Shown in pieces: positions 50,460 through 59,037 of a stretch of 61,572 nt of DNA. A program made the position numbers and the translations under genes. The stretch is from the NCBI GenBank assembly GCA_017431365.1, contig JAFRLF010000135.1, forward strand, positions 1-61,572, read 5' to 3'. The notes below the pieces were generated by a model, which was not told the origin of the DNA, ran no database searches, and saw only the letters and a program-made list of their open reading frames with translations. This DNA comes from Clostridia bacterium (lineage in GTDB: Bacteria; Bacillota; Clostridia; Christensenellales; Aristaeellaceae). Numbering within the stretch: position 1 is the first letter of the stretch; each line of letters begins with the position of its first letter.

Positions 50460-51905
50460 ATGACAAGCATCACAATGAAACTCATTGCGCTCGCGCTGGC
50501 GCTTTGCCTGCTGGCCGGCATCAGCGCGCCTTCCCTGGCCGAGGAGAACGGCGCTTACGTGCTGATGAACATCCCCTACGCTGAATTTTACGCCGCCGAA
50601 GTCACCGACGCGTCCGCCATCGACGCGGTGACCTCCGCCACCCTGATGAAGCCCCGCACTGGCATTCTGGCGGGCGGATCCTATCACGTCGATCCCGAGG
50701 GCACGGACATCACCGGCGTGACCTTCCCTGTATACGTAGAAGACGCCGCCGTCCTGGCGACCCTCGGCGGCACGGAGATCACGGACGAGAGCAGCGTCTC
50801 CATCACCGTGACCAACAGAGGTCAGGAGAGCACCACGGTCTATGAAGGCAGCGACGCCCTGTTCGAGGCGCCGAGCTACTCCTGGTACGCGCTCGCCGAA
50901 GCGCCCGCCCAGTATAAGACCCTGACCGTCGCCGACGGACAGCCCGCCTTCAGCGCCGTGAACACGGAGGCTGAGACGGTCGAAGCGACCGCAAGGCTGG
51001 TCTATGACCGGCACGCCGATCAGGTCATCGCCACGAACGGCCTGGGCGGCGTCCTCGGCGAGCAGCAGATCAGCGGCATCATCCTGACAGCGGACGACGG
51101 CACCCGCGTCGGACTGCGACACATCGCCAACATCTGGAGCGGTCCGGAGATCGGCTTCACCTTCGACAGCGCCGTCTATGAAGCGCTGAAAGGAAAGGCC
51201 GTCTCTTCCATCGAGATACTGACCCGGGACGGGCACTACGCCTTCGGCACCGACGTCGTCATCGCGGAAGACCAGCGCCTGGCTGCCCTCAGCGACACCT
51301 ACGTCGAGCTGTTCCCGGAATTCGCCAAGGCAGACTACAAGGACTACTGGATGGAGTGTATCAAGGCCTGGCCGGTAGACGACGAGACGGCGGAGAGCCT
51401 CTACACCATGCTGACCACCCAGTTCATGGGGCGGCTCTACGGCCAGGAGGCGATCGACGCCTACGGCGGCAACCCTGAGAGCATGGTCTTCGACTGCTTC
51501 TTCGAAAACGGGCTTGCCAAGGTGACCGTCAATGGCAACGTGATCTCCTGCGTCGACGCCGAGTGCAACGAGCTGTTCTGCCACGCCTACGCCTATCTGG
51601 AGGACGTTCCCGTCACCTACTTCGGCGAGGAGATGCCCGCCGCCCTGCACATCTATCAGACCGAGGACGCGGACGCCGGCATTTTCACCTACTTCGCCTT
51701 CAGCGACGACACCCTAGGCGAAGCCTATCACATCGAGTTCCGCTACGGCGAGACCCTCGAGAATATGGGCAGCTACACCGAGGGGCCGTACGCCTACTGG
51801 CTCACCGGCGCGATCCAGGACGGCTACAGCGACAGGCTGATCCAGAGCTGCATCAAGCTGTTCGTGGACGAGAACGTCGGCGAGATGTTCCCCGAGGCGG
51901 AGTGA
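50460..51905 (+). CDS. Secreted Tp47-domain protein with ZinT-like C-terminus
   Basis: A 481-residue exported protein. A signal peptide ends near SLAEE (about residue 27), without lipobox. Residues 30-270 resemble the Treponema Tp47 A domain (MNIPYAEFYAAEVTDASAID, then VTSATLMKPRTGILAGGSYHV). From about 285, LYTMLTTQFMGRLYGQEAI through IYQTEDADAGIFTYFAFSDD and EAYHIEFRYGETLENM to GPYAYWLTGAI looks like a ZinT/YodA-type metal-binding lipocalin domain. The combination suggests extracytoplasmic metal or haem capture; this is inference. It overlaps nothing and follows flavodoxin by 16 bp, with AAGGAGG before the ATG chosen at 50460. Confidence 0.75.
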   Translation: MTSITMKLIALALALCLLAGISAPSLAEENGAYVLMNIPYAEFYAAEVTDASAIDAVTSATLMKPRTGILAGGSYHVDPEGTDITGVTFPVYVEDAAVLATLGGTEITDESSVSITVTNRGQESTTVYEGSDALFEAPSYSWYALAEAPAQYKTLTVADGQPAFSAVNTEAETVEATARLVYDRHADQVIATNGLGGVLGEQQISGIILTADDGTRVGLRHIANIWSGPEIGFTFDSAVYEALKGKAVSSIEILTRDGHYAFGTDVVIAEDQRLAALSDTYVELFPEFAKADYKDYWMECIKAWPVDDETAESLYTMLTTQFMGRLYGQEAIDAYGGNPESMVFDCFFENGLAKVTVNGNVISCVDAECNELFCHAYAYLEDVPVTYFGEEMPAALHIYQTEDADAGIFTYFAFSDDTLGEAYHIEFRYGETLENMGSYTEGPYAYWLTGAIQDGYSDRLIQSCIKLFVDENVGEMFPEAE

Positions 51906-51930
51906 CGCGGCAGGACGCGCACAATTATAA

Positions 51931-51966
51931 GGCGGTGGGAGTTCAAAGCTCCCGCCGCCCGTCTTT
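51931..51966 (+). terminator. Terminator of the iron-box operon
   Basis: GGCGGTGGGAG (51931-51941) pairs with CTCCCGCCGCC (51949-51959) with one wobble pair, then CGTCTTTATA. Confidence 0.75.
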
Positions 51967-52017
51967 ATACCTTTAACGCCTTCGCTTTTTCTTCTTTCCG
52001 TACGCCTTCGCGCGCGC

Positions 52018-53988
52018 TCAATGAATCATCAGCGCCGCGCGCTCCATCATCGCGCTCAGCTGCCGCTCAATGGACAAGGCGATCTCTCTGACCATACCCC
52101 TGACGGCCTCAGAGGGCGGGTCGAGTTCCTTCTCGAACTGAGCGCCGAGGCCCTGGGCGATGTCCTTGCGCCGCTTATCCAGGCTGCTTCTGAAAAAGCG
52201 CGGCGTGATCAACCGGCGCATGCCGACGGGCAGATCCACCTTGCGCACGATGCGCTCAGCGGCCTCCGTCCCCACGATGCCGACAAGGATCCCCACGATG
52301 AACCCGCCGATGACGCCAGGCAGCCCTGTCGACAGGAGCGCCACACCCCCGCCGCCCAGCAGCGCCGCCATGACCGCGCCGGTGATGATGTCGATGAGCG
52401 CCTTCAGCTGATCGATCTTGATGAGGCTGTCGCTGGAGAGGGTGATCTGCGCCGCGCCGATGTCCAGCGACTCCGGCAGCCTCAGCGACGTGCGCGGCAG
52501 GCCGTACTTGTCGCAGATGGGGTCAGTCAGATCCTCGATATGAGGCCGCAGACCGAGCACCCACTCGCCCACGGCCGGACGGATCATCTGCCGCACCTCG
52601 TCCGTGCGCAGGAGTTCGGTCACGTGTTTCGTGATCTCGACGCCGATCTCGTCAAACGTCTTAATCCCGCCCGAACGCCACTTTTCAAACACCTGCGGGG
52701 CGATGTCGTCCACCAGCCGGTCCGTCAGGGGCACGGAAATGCGCCGGAACAGGTCAGGCAGATACCTGAGTACCAGGGCTTCCATCTCTTCGGAGTTGAT
52801 GAGCTTTTCCACGTCCATACTGAAATCCTTTGTCTTCTGATCGATGCGCAGGGCATAGCAAAGCCCTCGCGCGATGGCAAATTCCGGTTCAAGGCCACGA
52901 AGCACCTGCGCCCCGGGGAAGGCCTCTCTGGCCATGTCCTCGATGAGCGGCATGCGCGAGGCGCCGCCCGTCAGGAGGATCGTGTCAGGCATCCTGTCGC
53001 GCAGCTGCTGCTTCGCCTCGCTGAGGGCGGCCTCGTAGGCCCTTTCAAAGGACTTGCCGCCCAGGGCATCCAGCGGCGACGAGAGAATGCCCTTCATGTC
53101 CCTCTGGTCGCAGACGATGTCCAGCGTCAGCGGCGAACGGCCGATGTACACCTTGACGGCCGATTCGGCGCGGGCCTCGCCGCCGCGCCGCGCCTGCGTG
53201 AAGTACATCTCCTTCACCCGGCGTGCCTCGAATTCACACCGCGTCCTGTACTGCGGATAGTCCGTGAAGATCTGCTCGAAATCGCGCCGATGCGGACTCC
53301 GGCGCACGTTCAGGTCGAGCAGTTCCCCGTCCAGGAGCCCCGCCCCCAGGCTCACGTCGCCGAAGTCGCCCGTCCGGATGCTGGTCTCGCTGAGGTCGGC
53401 CACGTACGTAAAGTCCGTCGTGGAGGAGCCCGCGTCGATGATCAGCGTGGGACAGGTTATAAGATCGTCCGACACCCTCAGTTCTCCCGACTCACGGGCG
53501 AACATGAACGCGGCCCTCGACTCGCTGACGACTTCGCAGTTCACCATGCCGGCCCGCTCGAACAGCTTTTTATACGCCGCGCGCACGTCCTGAGGCCAGC
53601 CGGACGGGCAGCCGATGAAAAAAGCCGAGCTCTCCGGGCTGTCCAGCCTGTTGTCCGCAACGAGATTGTTCATGACCTCCCGCGCGAACATGACGATCAG
53701 CGCCCCGGCCCCGGACGGATCCTTGAGATACCGGCTCTTGAAGCGGGTCTGGATCCAGTCGGCCCCCGTCATATGGCAGGCTTCCTCGCCGATGAACAGG
53801 CCCTGCTCCGGATGAGAGGCCAGCGCCGTGATGACGCTCTTGCGCCCCCGCAGCTCGATCATCTGCGTTTCCGTGCGTCGCCCCGCGCGCATCCAGGCCA
53901 CGGCGCTCTCGCCGTCGCCCAAATCAAAGCCGAAATAGTCGGTCAATGCTTTTGTATCTGTCATGGCGTCATCCCCGTCGTCTGTCAT
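52018..53988 (-). CDS. Hsp70-like ATPase with C-terminal membrane hairpin
   Basis: A 656-residue protein with a DnaK-like actin-fold ATPase. Phosphate loop 1 is FGFDLGDGESAVAW, loop 2 is IIDAGSSTTDFTYV, and the adenosine motif is LLTGGASRMPLIEDMA, so nucleotide binding looks intact. The normal DnaK substrate-binding domain is absent. Instead the C-terminal third is helical and includes a glycine-rich hydrophobic stretch at about 531-575 (ALLGGGGVALLSTGLPGVIG and FIVGILVGIVG) likely to form a membrane hairpin. ATG at 53988 overlaps the upstream stop as ATGA with GGAG 8 bp before it; an ATG at 53964 is the alternative. It is the last gene after era, recO and the membrane partner. Confidence 0.85.
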   Translation of the reverse strand: MTDDGDDAMTDTKALTDYFGFDLGDGESAVAWMRAGRRTETQMIELRGRKSVITALASHPEQGLFIGEEACHMTGADWIQTRFKSRYLKDPSGAGALIVMFAREVMNNLVADNRLDSPESSAFFIGCPSGWPQDVRAAYKKLFERAGMVNCEVVSESRAAFMFARESGELRVSDDLITCPTLIIDAGSSTTDFTYVADLSETSIRTGDFGDVSLGAGLLDGELLDLNVRRSPHRRDFEQIFTDYPQYRTRCEFEARRVKEMYFTQARRGGEARAESAVKVYIGRSPLTLDIVCDQRDMKGILSSPLDALGGKSFERAYEAALSEAKQQLRDRMPDTILLTGGASRMPLIEDMAREAFPGAQVLRGLEPEFAIARGLCYALRIDQKTKDFSMDVEKLINSEEMEALVLRYLPDLFRRISVPLTDRLVDDIAPQVFEKWRSGGIKTFDEIGVEITKHVTELLRTDEVRQMIRPAVGEWVLGLRPHIEDLTDPICDKYGLPRTSLRLPESLDIGAAQITLSSDSLIKIDQLKALIDIITGAVMAALLGGGGVALLSTGLPGVIGGFIVGILVGIVGTEAAERIVRKVDLPVGMRRLITPRFFRSSLDKRRKDIAQGLGAQFEKELDPPSEAVRGMVREIALSIERQLSAMMERAALMIH

Positions 53989-54809
53989 TTCATGCGCTCC
54001 GTCGCCTGGCCCCGCGCCAGCAGGCGCTCGCCCCGCATGACCGCCGGGCGAATCGTCAGGCCCGGCTCCGTCCCCGGGAACATGTCGAACATGGCTCTCT
54101 TCTCCTCGGAGAAAGCGACGAGCTCGATCCCCTGATCCTGAAGCGCCTGCTCGATCTGAGGCACGGCCTTCAGGGCATAGTCGCCGTCGCCCGTGTAGAC
54201 GGCCTCCATGAGCATCTGAAGCGGCGCGTACCAGTCGCTGGTCAGGGCCGGCTGATCGCCCGGCGCGGCGGCGCTGTGCTCGGTCCCGGCCTGAGACAGG
54301 TTCTCGTCCAGCGCCTGAACGAGCCTGTCCAGCATGCGCAGAAGCTCGTGCGCGTTGACGCGCGTCCGAGCCGTCATCGCGGCGGGATCCGTGGGGTCCG
54401 TCCGAAGGTAGGCCAGAGTTACGGCGGCGCCCGCGCCGAGCAGCGCGATCACGGCGCCCAGATGCTGCCCGAGCATCTCCCTCCAGGCCGTCAGTAAGAG
54501 CGATACGCCCGCCGAGATCCAGGGCAGCGCCTTCTTTATTCTTTCGCGGCGCGTAAGGCGCACGTGAATCGGTTGAACGGCGATATCGGCCTCCGTCGCG
54601 CTGAGCAGGAGCAGCGACGCCTGCTTCGCCGCGTCAAAGAGCCGGTCAGTCTCACGGCTGAGCGCGGGCGTCTCCGCCTCGGCGCGGGCCTGCATCCTCA
54701 GCTTTTCCAGCACGCGGCCCACGCAGTCCGCCGCGTCCTTGACGTCGGAGCAGGCGGCAAATTCCTTTTCCAGTCCGGCCCGGAGGGTTTCGTAATTTTC
54801 ACGGATCAT
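53985..54809 (-). CDS. Membrane protein with GrpE-like C-terminus, partner of the Hsp70-like gene
   Basis: A 274-residue protein with a helical N-terminus (1-90), two adjacent hydrophobic segments near 94-135 (ISAGVSLLLTAW and HLGAVIALLGAGAAVTLAYL) and a soluble C-terminal half. The last 55 residues (QGIELVAFSEEKRAMFDMFP, then GLTIRPAVMRGERLLARGQA) resemble the GrpE beta domain, which ends with a similar R-PA-V-+G-L--G-V pattern; this is my reading and is not certain. Coupling by ATGA to both recO upstream and the Hsp70-like gene downstream suggests it is a membrane-bound nucleotide-exchange partner. Confidence 0.6.
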   Translation of the reverse strand: MIRENYETLRAGLEKEFAACSDVKDAADCVGRVLEKLRMQARAEAETPALSRETDRLFDAAKQASLLLLSATEADIAVQPIHVRLTRRERIKKALPWISAGVSLLLTAWREMLGQHLGAVIALLGAGAAVTLAYLRTDPTDPAAMTARTRVNAHELLRMLDRLVQALDENLSQAGTEHSAAAPGDQPALTSDWYAPLQMLMEAVYTGDGDYALKAVPQIEQALQDQGIELVAFSEEKRAMFDMFPGTEPGLTIRPAVMRGERLLARGQATERMK

Positions 54810-55570
54810 GTATCGTCCTCACTGTCGATCGCGTTGTCGTCCTCATCTTCCGGCAATGGCGGGGGCTCTACCCGCAGCCGGCGGTCGATGCGCCGCAGGA
54901 CAAACGGCCTGTACAGCCGGGCGGCCAGCGGCCAGTCCGCGTGACCCACAAGCCGTGGCACGGCGGTGTAATCCGTCTGCGGCGCGCGCCATATGATGCG
55001 CCGCGCCCCGCGCGTGATCAGCGGCTGGTCCGGGTCGCAATCCTCGCAGACCACGCCGCCGCGCGCCTCGTCAAAGCGCGCGCTATCCGGAAGAGCCTTC
55101 CCACAGATGACGCACCGCTCCATCTGAGGCTGATAGCCCATCAGGGGCATGTACCGCATTTCAAACGCCGAAGTGAGCAGCGCCGCCGGAAGGTCCGTAT
55201 AGCACAGGTGCGCCAGCGCCTTCAGCAACAGAAAAAAGATCGGCTCACAGCTCTCTCCGGGCAGCGTCGCGGCGTCGGCCAGGCTCAGAGCGTACATCCC
55301 GTGCAACAGGCGCTCATAGTCGGCGCGCAGGTCGTAATAGCTGTCGCTGAGCGCGCACTGGACGATGGAATGTCGTTCGTGCGTGACGTTGATGGTGAAC
55401 TGCCCGGCGCAGAACACGTCCGATACGCTGACGAGAGGGGATTTGGGCCTGCGGCAGCCCCGGGCGATGGCGTCGATGCGGCCGAGCTTCGGCGACATGA
55501 TGGTCACCATGCGGTCGTAGTCCTTATAGTCCGCCCGCCTCAGAATGATGCCGTCCGTGGTATAGGTCAT
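54806..55570 (-). CDS. recO: DNA repair protein RecO
   Basis: A 254-residue RecO, which with RecR loads RecA onto SSB-coated single-stranded DNA and anneals complementary strands. The N-terminal OB fold begins YTTDGIILRRADYKDYDRMV, and the zinc-finger pairs CVICGK and CEDC are visible near residues 160-185. It starts just after era (gap 3 bp) and its stop overlaps the next gene as ATGA. Era-recO pairing is common in Firmicutes. The tail is acidic (PEDEDDNAIDSEDDT). Confidence 0.95.
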   Translation of the reverse strand: MTYTTDGIILRRADYKDYDRMVTIMSPKLGRIDAIARGCRRPKSPLVSVSDVFCAGQFTINVTHERHSIVQCALSDSYYDLRADYERLLHGMYALSLADAATLPGESCEPIFFLLLKALAHLCYTDLPAALLTSAFEMRYMPLMGYQPQMERCVICGKALPDSARFDEARGGVVCEDCDPDQPLITRGARRIIWRAPQTDYTAVPRLVGHADWPLAARLYRPFVLRRIDRRLRVEPPPLPEDEDDNAIDSEDDT

Positions 55571-55573
55571 CTG

Positions 55574-56464
55574 TCATTCCTCATAGCCCGTGGCACGCAG
55601 GTCGCCGGCGCGGTTGCGCCAGTCCTCGCGCACTTTGACCCACAGCTTCAGGTTGACCTTCGTATCCAGGAGGCGCTCGATGTCGGCGCGCGCCTCCGAA
55701 CCGATCCGGCGCAGCATGCTCCCCTGCTTGCCGATGATGATGGACTTGTGCGAGGCCTTCTCGCAATAGATATTGGCGTGGATCTCGGTTAGGCCGTCGC
55801 TGACCTTCGTGATGGCGAGCATCTCGATGCCGATGCAGTGGGGGATCTCCTCGCGCAGGTTGATCAGCGCCTTCTCGCGGATGATCTCCGCGCATATGAG
55901 CCGCTCGGGCTGATCGGTGATCATGTCGTCGGGGAAGTACTTCGGCCCCTCAGGCATGGCGTCGGCCAGAAGCTGCAAAAGCGTGTCCATGTTGTCCCCG
56001 CGCGCGGCGGAGACGGTCACGATCTGGTCGAACGCCAGGTCGTTGAGCGTTTCCAGCTGGGGCATGAGCTTGTCCGGCGCCGCCAGGTCGATCTTGTTAA
56101 CCGCCAGGAAGCGGGGGCAGTTCATCCCCAGGACGTCCTGCATGACCTCCCGGTCTCCCGGGCCGATGCGCTGCGCGTCCACCACGCAGAGCACGGCGTC
56201 GACCCCCTCCCGGGCGTCGGACGCCTGCTTCATCATGAATTCGCCGAGCTTCGTGCGCGGCTTGTGCAGGCCCGGCGTATCCACAAAGACGATCTGCCAG
56301 TCCTCGCGGCTGACCACGCCGAGGAGCTTGTTGCGGGTGGTCTGGGGCTTGTTGGACACGATGGCCACCTTTTCCCCCACGAAGTGATTCATGATGCTGG
56401 ACTTGCCCACGTTGGGCCGTCCGATGATGGCTACGAAGCCGGAATGAAACGCTTTTTCAGTCAT
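55574..56464 (-). CDS. era: GTPase Era
   Basis: A 296-residue Era GTPase that binds the 3' end of 16S rRNA and helps assemble the 30S subunit. GTPase motifs are GRPNVGKSS (15-23), QTTR (41-44), DTPG (62-65), NKID and SAARG; the C-terminal KH domain has IIIGKQGSMLRRIGSEA. The ATG at 56464 gives the usual N-terminus; the frame runs open to 56518 without support. It heads the era-recO-membrane protein-Hsp70 operon. Confidence 0.97.
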   Translation of the reverse strand: MTEKAFHSGFVAIIGRPNVGKSSIMNHFVGEKVAIVSNKPQTTRNKLLGVVSREDWQIVFVDTPGLHKPRTKLGEFMMKQASDAREGVDAVLCVVDAQRIGPGDREVMQDVLGMNCPRFLAVNKIDLAAPDKLMPQLETLNDLAFDQIVTVSAARGDNMDTLLQLLADAMPEGPKYFPDDMITDQPERLICAEIIREKALINLREEIPHCIGIEMLAITKVSDGLTEIHANIYCEKASHKSIIIGKQGSMLRRIGSEARADIERLLDTKVNLKLWVKVREDWRNRAGDLRATGYEE

Positions 56465-56533
56465 CCCTGTAATATCCTTCCTTTTCGGGCCGCGGACGGA
56501 TTGCTCCGCCCCGGACAACGCCTCTTTTGTTTC

Positions 56534-56562
56534 ATTATACTACAAAAAACGGTTCTTGCCTA
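56534..56562 (-). promoter_or_regulatory. Promoter of the era operon
   Basis: On the minus strand TAGGCA (56562-56557), a 17-bp spacer and a perfect TATAAT (56539-56534). Confidence 0.65.
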
Positions 56563-56652
56563 CCGGTTTTTCAGGCCAGGGGGTTACAACCGGCTGAAGA
56601 GCTGCTTAGAATACGATTAAATGCTCTGCGTTGCCGCGCTTTTGAAAGCCCG

Positions 56653-56681
56653 TTGACATTGAGGGGGCGGTATGCTACCAT
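56653..56681 (+). promoter_or_regulatory. Promoter of the GH130 gene
   Basis: TTGACA (56653-56658), 17-bp spacer, TACCAT (56676-56681); the -35 is perfect and the -10 matches at 4 of 6 positions. Confidence 0.55.
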
Positions 56682-56737
56682 GATATCAACCCCCGACGCG
56701 AAGCGCATCGGCATACGAGAGAAAGCGAGGACATCCC

Positions 56738-57727
56738 ATGGCGAAGATCATCGGTTCATCCATCCCCAACCTGCCCTGGCAGGACAGACCGGAAGGCTGC
56801 ACGGAGCCCGTGTGGCGCTACAGCGGCAACCCCATCATCGGCCGTCACGGCAACAAGCGCTCCAACAGCGTCTTCAACAGCGCCGTCGTCCCCTTTGAAG
56901 ACGGATTTGCAGGCGTTTTCCGCTGCGACAGCCGCTCCATCAGCATGGATCTGTTCGCCGGACATTCGAAAGACGGCATCCACTGGCAGATCGAGGATCA
57001 GTCCCTGAATCTGATGGGCGCGGATCCGGAGATCGGCCGCTACGAATACCGCTATGACGCCCGCATCATCCCGCTGGAGGGCAAGTACTACATCACCTGG
57101 TGCAACGGCTACCACGGCCCGACCATCGGCATGGCCTGGACCGAGGACTTCAAGACCTTCCATCAGCTGGAAAACGCCTTCCTCCCCTACAACCGAAACG
57201 GCGTCCTCTTCCCCCGGAAGATCAACGGCCTGTACATGATGCTCTCCCGCCCCTCCGACACCGGACACACGCCCTTCGGCGACATCTACCTGAGCCAGTC
57301 GAAGGACCTGGAGTTCTGGGGCCGGCACCGCTTCGTATTCGGCACCTATCCCGGCAACGCCTCGGCCTGGCAGGCCACCAAGGTGGGCCCCGGCCCCGCC
57401 CCCATCGAGACCGACGAGGGCTGGCTGCTGATCTATCACGGCGTGCTGAACACCTGCAACGGCTTCGTGTACCGGATCGGCTGCGCCCTTCTCGACGTCG
57501 ACGAGCCCTGGAAGGTCAAGTACCGCAGTTCGGATTACATCCTCGCGCCGTGGGAGCTGTATGAGTGCGTGGGCGACGTGCCGAACGTCACCTTCCCCTG
57601 CGCCGCCCTGGCCGACGCGGACACCGGCCGCATCGCCATGTACTACGGCTGCGCCGACACCGTAACGGGACTGGCCTTCACGACCGTGGACACGCTGGTG
57701 GACTTTGTGAAGGAGCACGCGCTCTGA
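56738..57727 (+). CDS. GH130-family glycoside phosphorylase/hydrolase
   Basis: A 329-residue five-bladed beta-propeller enzyme of GH130. The YRYDARI motif (Asp107) carries the conserved proton-donor aspartate, and YYITWCNGYHGPTIGMA and GRHRFVFGTYPGNASAW surround the sugar and phosphate sites. Family members phosphorolyse beta-mannosides (for example beta-1,4-mannosyl-N-acetylglucosamine or mannooligosaccharides) to mannose 1-phosphate. The subfamily cannot be fixed by eye. NagA encoded next door would fit handling of GlcNAc-containing glycans. GAGG precedes the ATG by 8 bp. Confidence 0.9.
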   Translation: MAKIIGSSIPNLPWQDRPEGCTEPVWRYSGNPIIGRHGNKRSNSVFNSAVVPFEDGFAGVFRCDSRSISMDLFAGHSKDGIHWQIEDQSLNLMGADPEIGRYEYRYDARIIPLEGKYYITWCNGYHGPTIGMAWTEDFKTFHQLENAFLPYNRNGVLFPRKINGLYMMLSRPSDTGHTPFGDIYLSQSKDLEFWGRHRFVFGTYPGNASAWQATKVGPGPAPIETDEGWLLIYHGVLNTCNGFVYRIGCALLDVDEPWKVKYRSSDYILAPWELYECVGDVPNVTFPCAALADADTGRIAMYYGCADTVTGLAFTTVDTLVDFVKEHAL

Positions 57728-57780
57728 TCAAAGCGCTTCCGCGCAGTCCTTTCCCTTCCCTCAATCGCATAATCTGAAAA

Positions 57781-57825
57781 GCGCGCTGGCGCGGAACCCC
57801 CGCTGTCAGCGCGCGTGTGTTTATT
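57781..57825. terminator. Terminator between GH130 and nagA
   Basis: GCGCGCTG (57781-57788) pairs with CAGCGCGC (57807-57814), followed by GTGTGTTTATTT on the plus strand. It lies between the two convergent genes. Confidence 0.65.
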
Positions 57826-57836
57826 TCGCTATTCGT

Positions 57837-58976
57837 TCAGGCTTCGTACACCGTCCGTCCGCCGATGATCGTCCGCGCGACGGTGAAATCGTCCCCCGCG
57901 AGGAACAGGTCGGCATCCTTCCCCTCCTCGATCGATCCCTTGCGCTCCGCCGCGCCAATGACTCTGGCGGGATTGAGCGAGGCCAGCCGCACGGCCTGGG
58001 GCACAGTGAGATCCGTATGCTCGAGGACGTTTTTCACGGCGTTGTTGAGCTTCAAAACGCTCCCGGCGATGGTGCCGTCCTTCAGCCGGCATTCGATGCC
58101 GTTGACGAAGATCGGCTGTCCGCCCAGGGTGTACTCCCCGTCCGCGAGACCCCCGGCGCGGGTGCAGTCGGTGATGAGGACGAGCTTGTCGCCCTTCACG
58201 CGGGCAACGAGGGTGAACAGATCCGCGCTGACGTGGAAGGTGTCGGCGATCAGCTCGCAGCTGACCCGCTCGTCCGTCAGCGCCGCGCCGACCACGCCGG
58301 GCTCCCGGTGGTTGAGCGGCGTCATGGCGTTAAAAAGATGCGTCGCGTGGCGTATGCCCGCCGCGATGCCGGCCTTGGCGTCCTCGAAATGGGCCGCCGT
58401 ATGCCCCATGGAGATGAGGATGTTCGTCTTCTTAGCCACCTCGCGGATGCAGTCCAGAGCGCCGGGCATTTCCGGCGCGATGGTGAACATGCGGATGACG
58501 TCGGCGTTTTCCAGGATGAAGCCCGCGTCCGCCGGACGAATGTGCTCCACCGCCTGCGCGCCCTTCTTTGAAGGATTGATGAACGGCCCCTCGGCGTTGA
58601 CGCCCAGCATCTGCGCGCCGTTTGGGTTGTTCCCGGGCTGGCGCAGCTTGCGCACCGCGTCAAAGGCGCGCCGAAGCTCGGGATAAGACACCGTCATGGT
58701 GGTGGGCAGCCACGCGGTGACGCCGTTTTTCACGATGCCCTCCGCCATGCGCAGAAGGCCCTCTTCGCTGCCGTTGGAGGCGTCCTCGCCCAGGTAGCCG
58801 TGAATGTGAATGTCTATGAGTCCCGGCGCCACATACTGTCCCCGGGCGTCGATGACCTCCGCGTCGCCGATCCCGGCCGGATCGACGAGGCCGCGAATCG
58901 TCTCGTCAAACAACAAAGCCCTGTCCGTCACGACGGCATCAGGCAGAACGATCCTCCCGTTGATGATAGCTTTCAT
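57837..58976 (-). CDS. nagA: N-acetylglucosamine-6-phosphate deacetylase
   Basis: A 379-residue amidohydrolase that converts GlcNAc-6-phosphate to glucosamine-6-phosphate and acetate in amino-sugar use. The barrel begins VAPGLIDIHIHGYLGEDA. Metal ligands lie in EGPFINPSKKGAQ (Glu), MGHTAAHFEDA (His) and NAMTPLNHREPG (His), and the catalytic Asp is in LVLITDCTRAGGLADGEY. No nagB adjoins. It is divergent in position from GH130 and followed on the same strand by eutH upstream. Confidence 0.95.
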   Translation of the reverse strand: MKAIINGRIVLPDAVVTDRALLFDETIRGLVDPAGIGDAEVIDARGQYVAPGLIDIHIHGYLGEDASNGSEEGLLRMAEGIVKNGVTAWLPTTMTVSYPELRRAFDAVRKLRQPGNNPNGAQMLGVNAEGPFINPSKKGAQAVEHIRPADAGFILENADVIRMFTIAPEMPGALDCIREVAKKTNILISMGHTAAHFEDAKAGIAAGIRHATHLFNAMTPLNHREPGVVGAALTDERVSCELIADTFHVSADLFTLVARVKGDKLVLITDCTRAGGLADGEYTLGGQPIFVNGIECRLKDGTIAGSVLKLNNAVKNVLEHTDLTVPQAVRLASLNPARVIGAAERKGSIEEGKDADLFLAGDDFTVARTIIGGRTVYEA

Positions 58977-59037
58977 AGTAATTACGCTCCTGTCTGTCTG
59001 GCGTTAGAGTGAATGATCTGTGCCGGCCGGCGCGCTG

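Noticed and set aside
52021..54135. 704-codon frame opposite the Hsp70-like gene
   Set aside because: The minus-strand frame has clear ATPase motifs; this one has none and no ribosome site.
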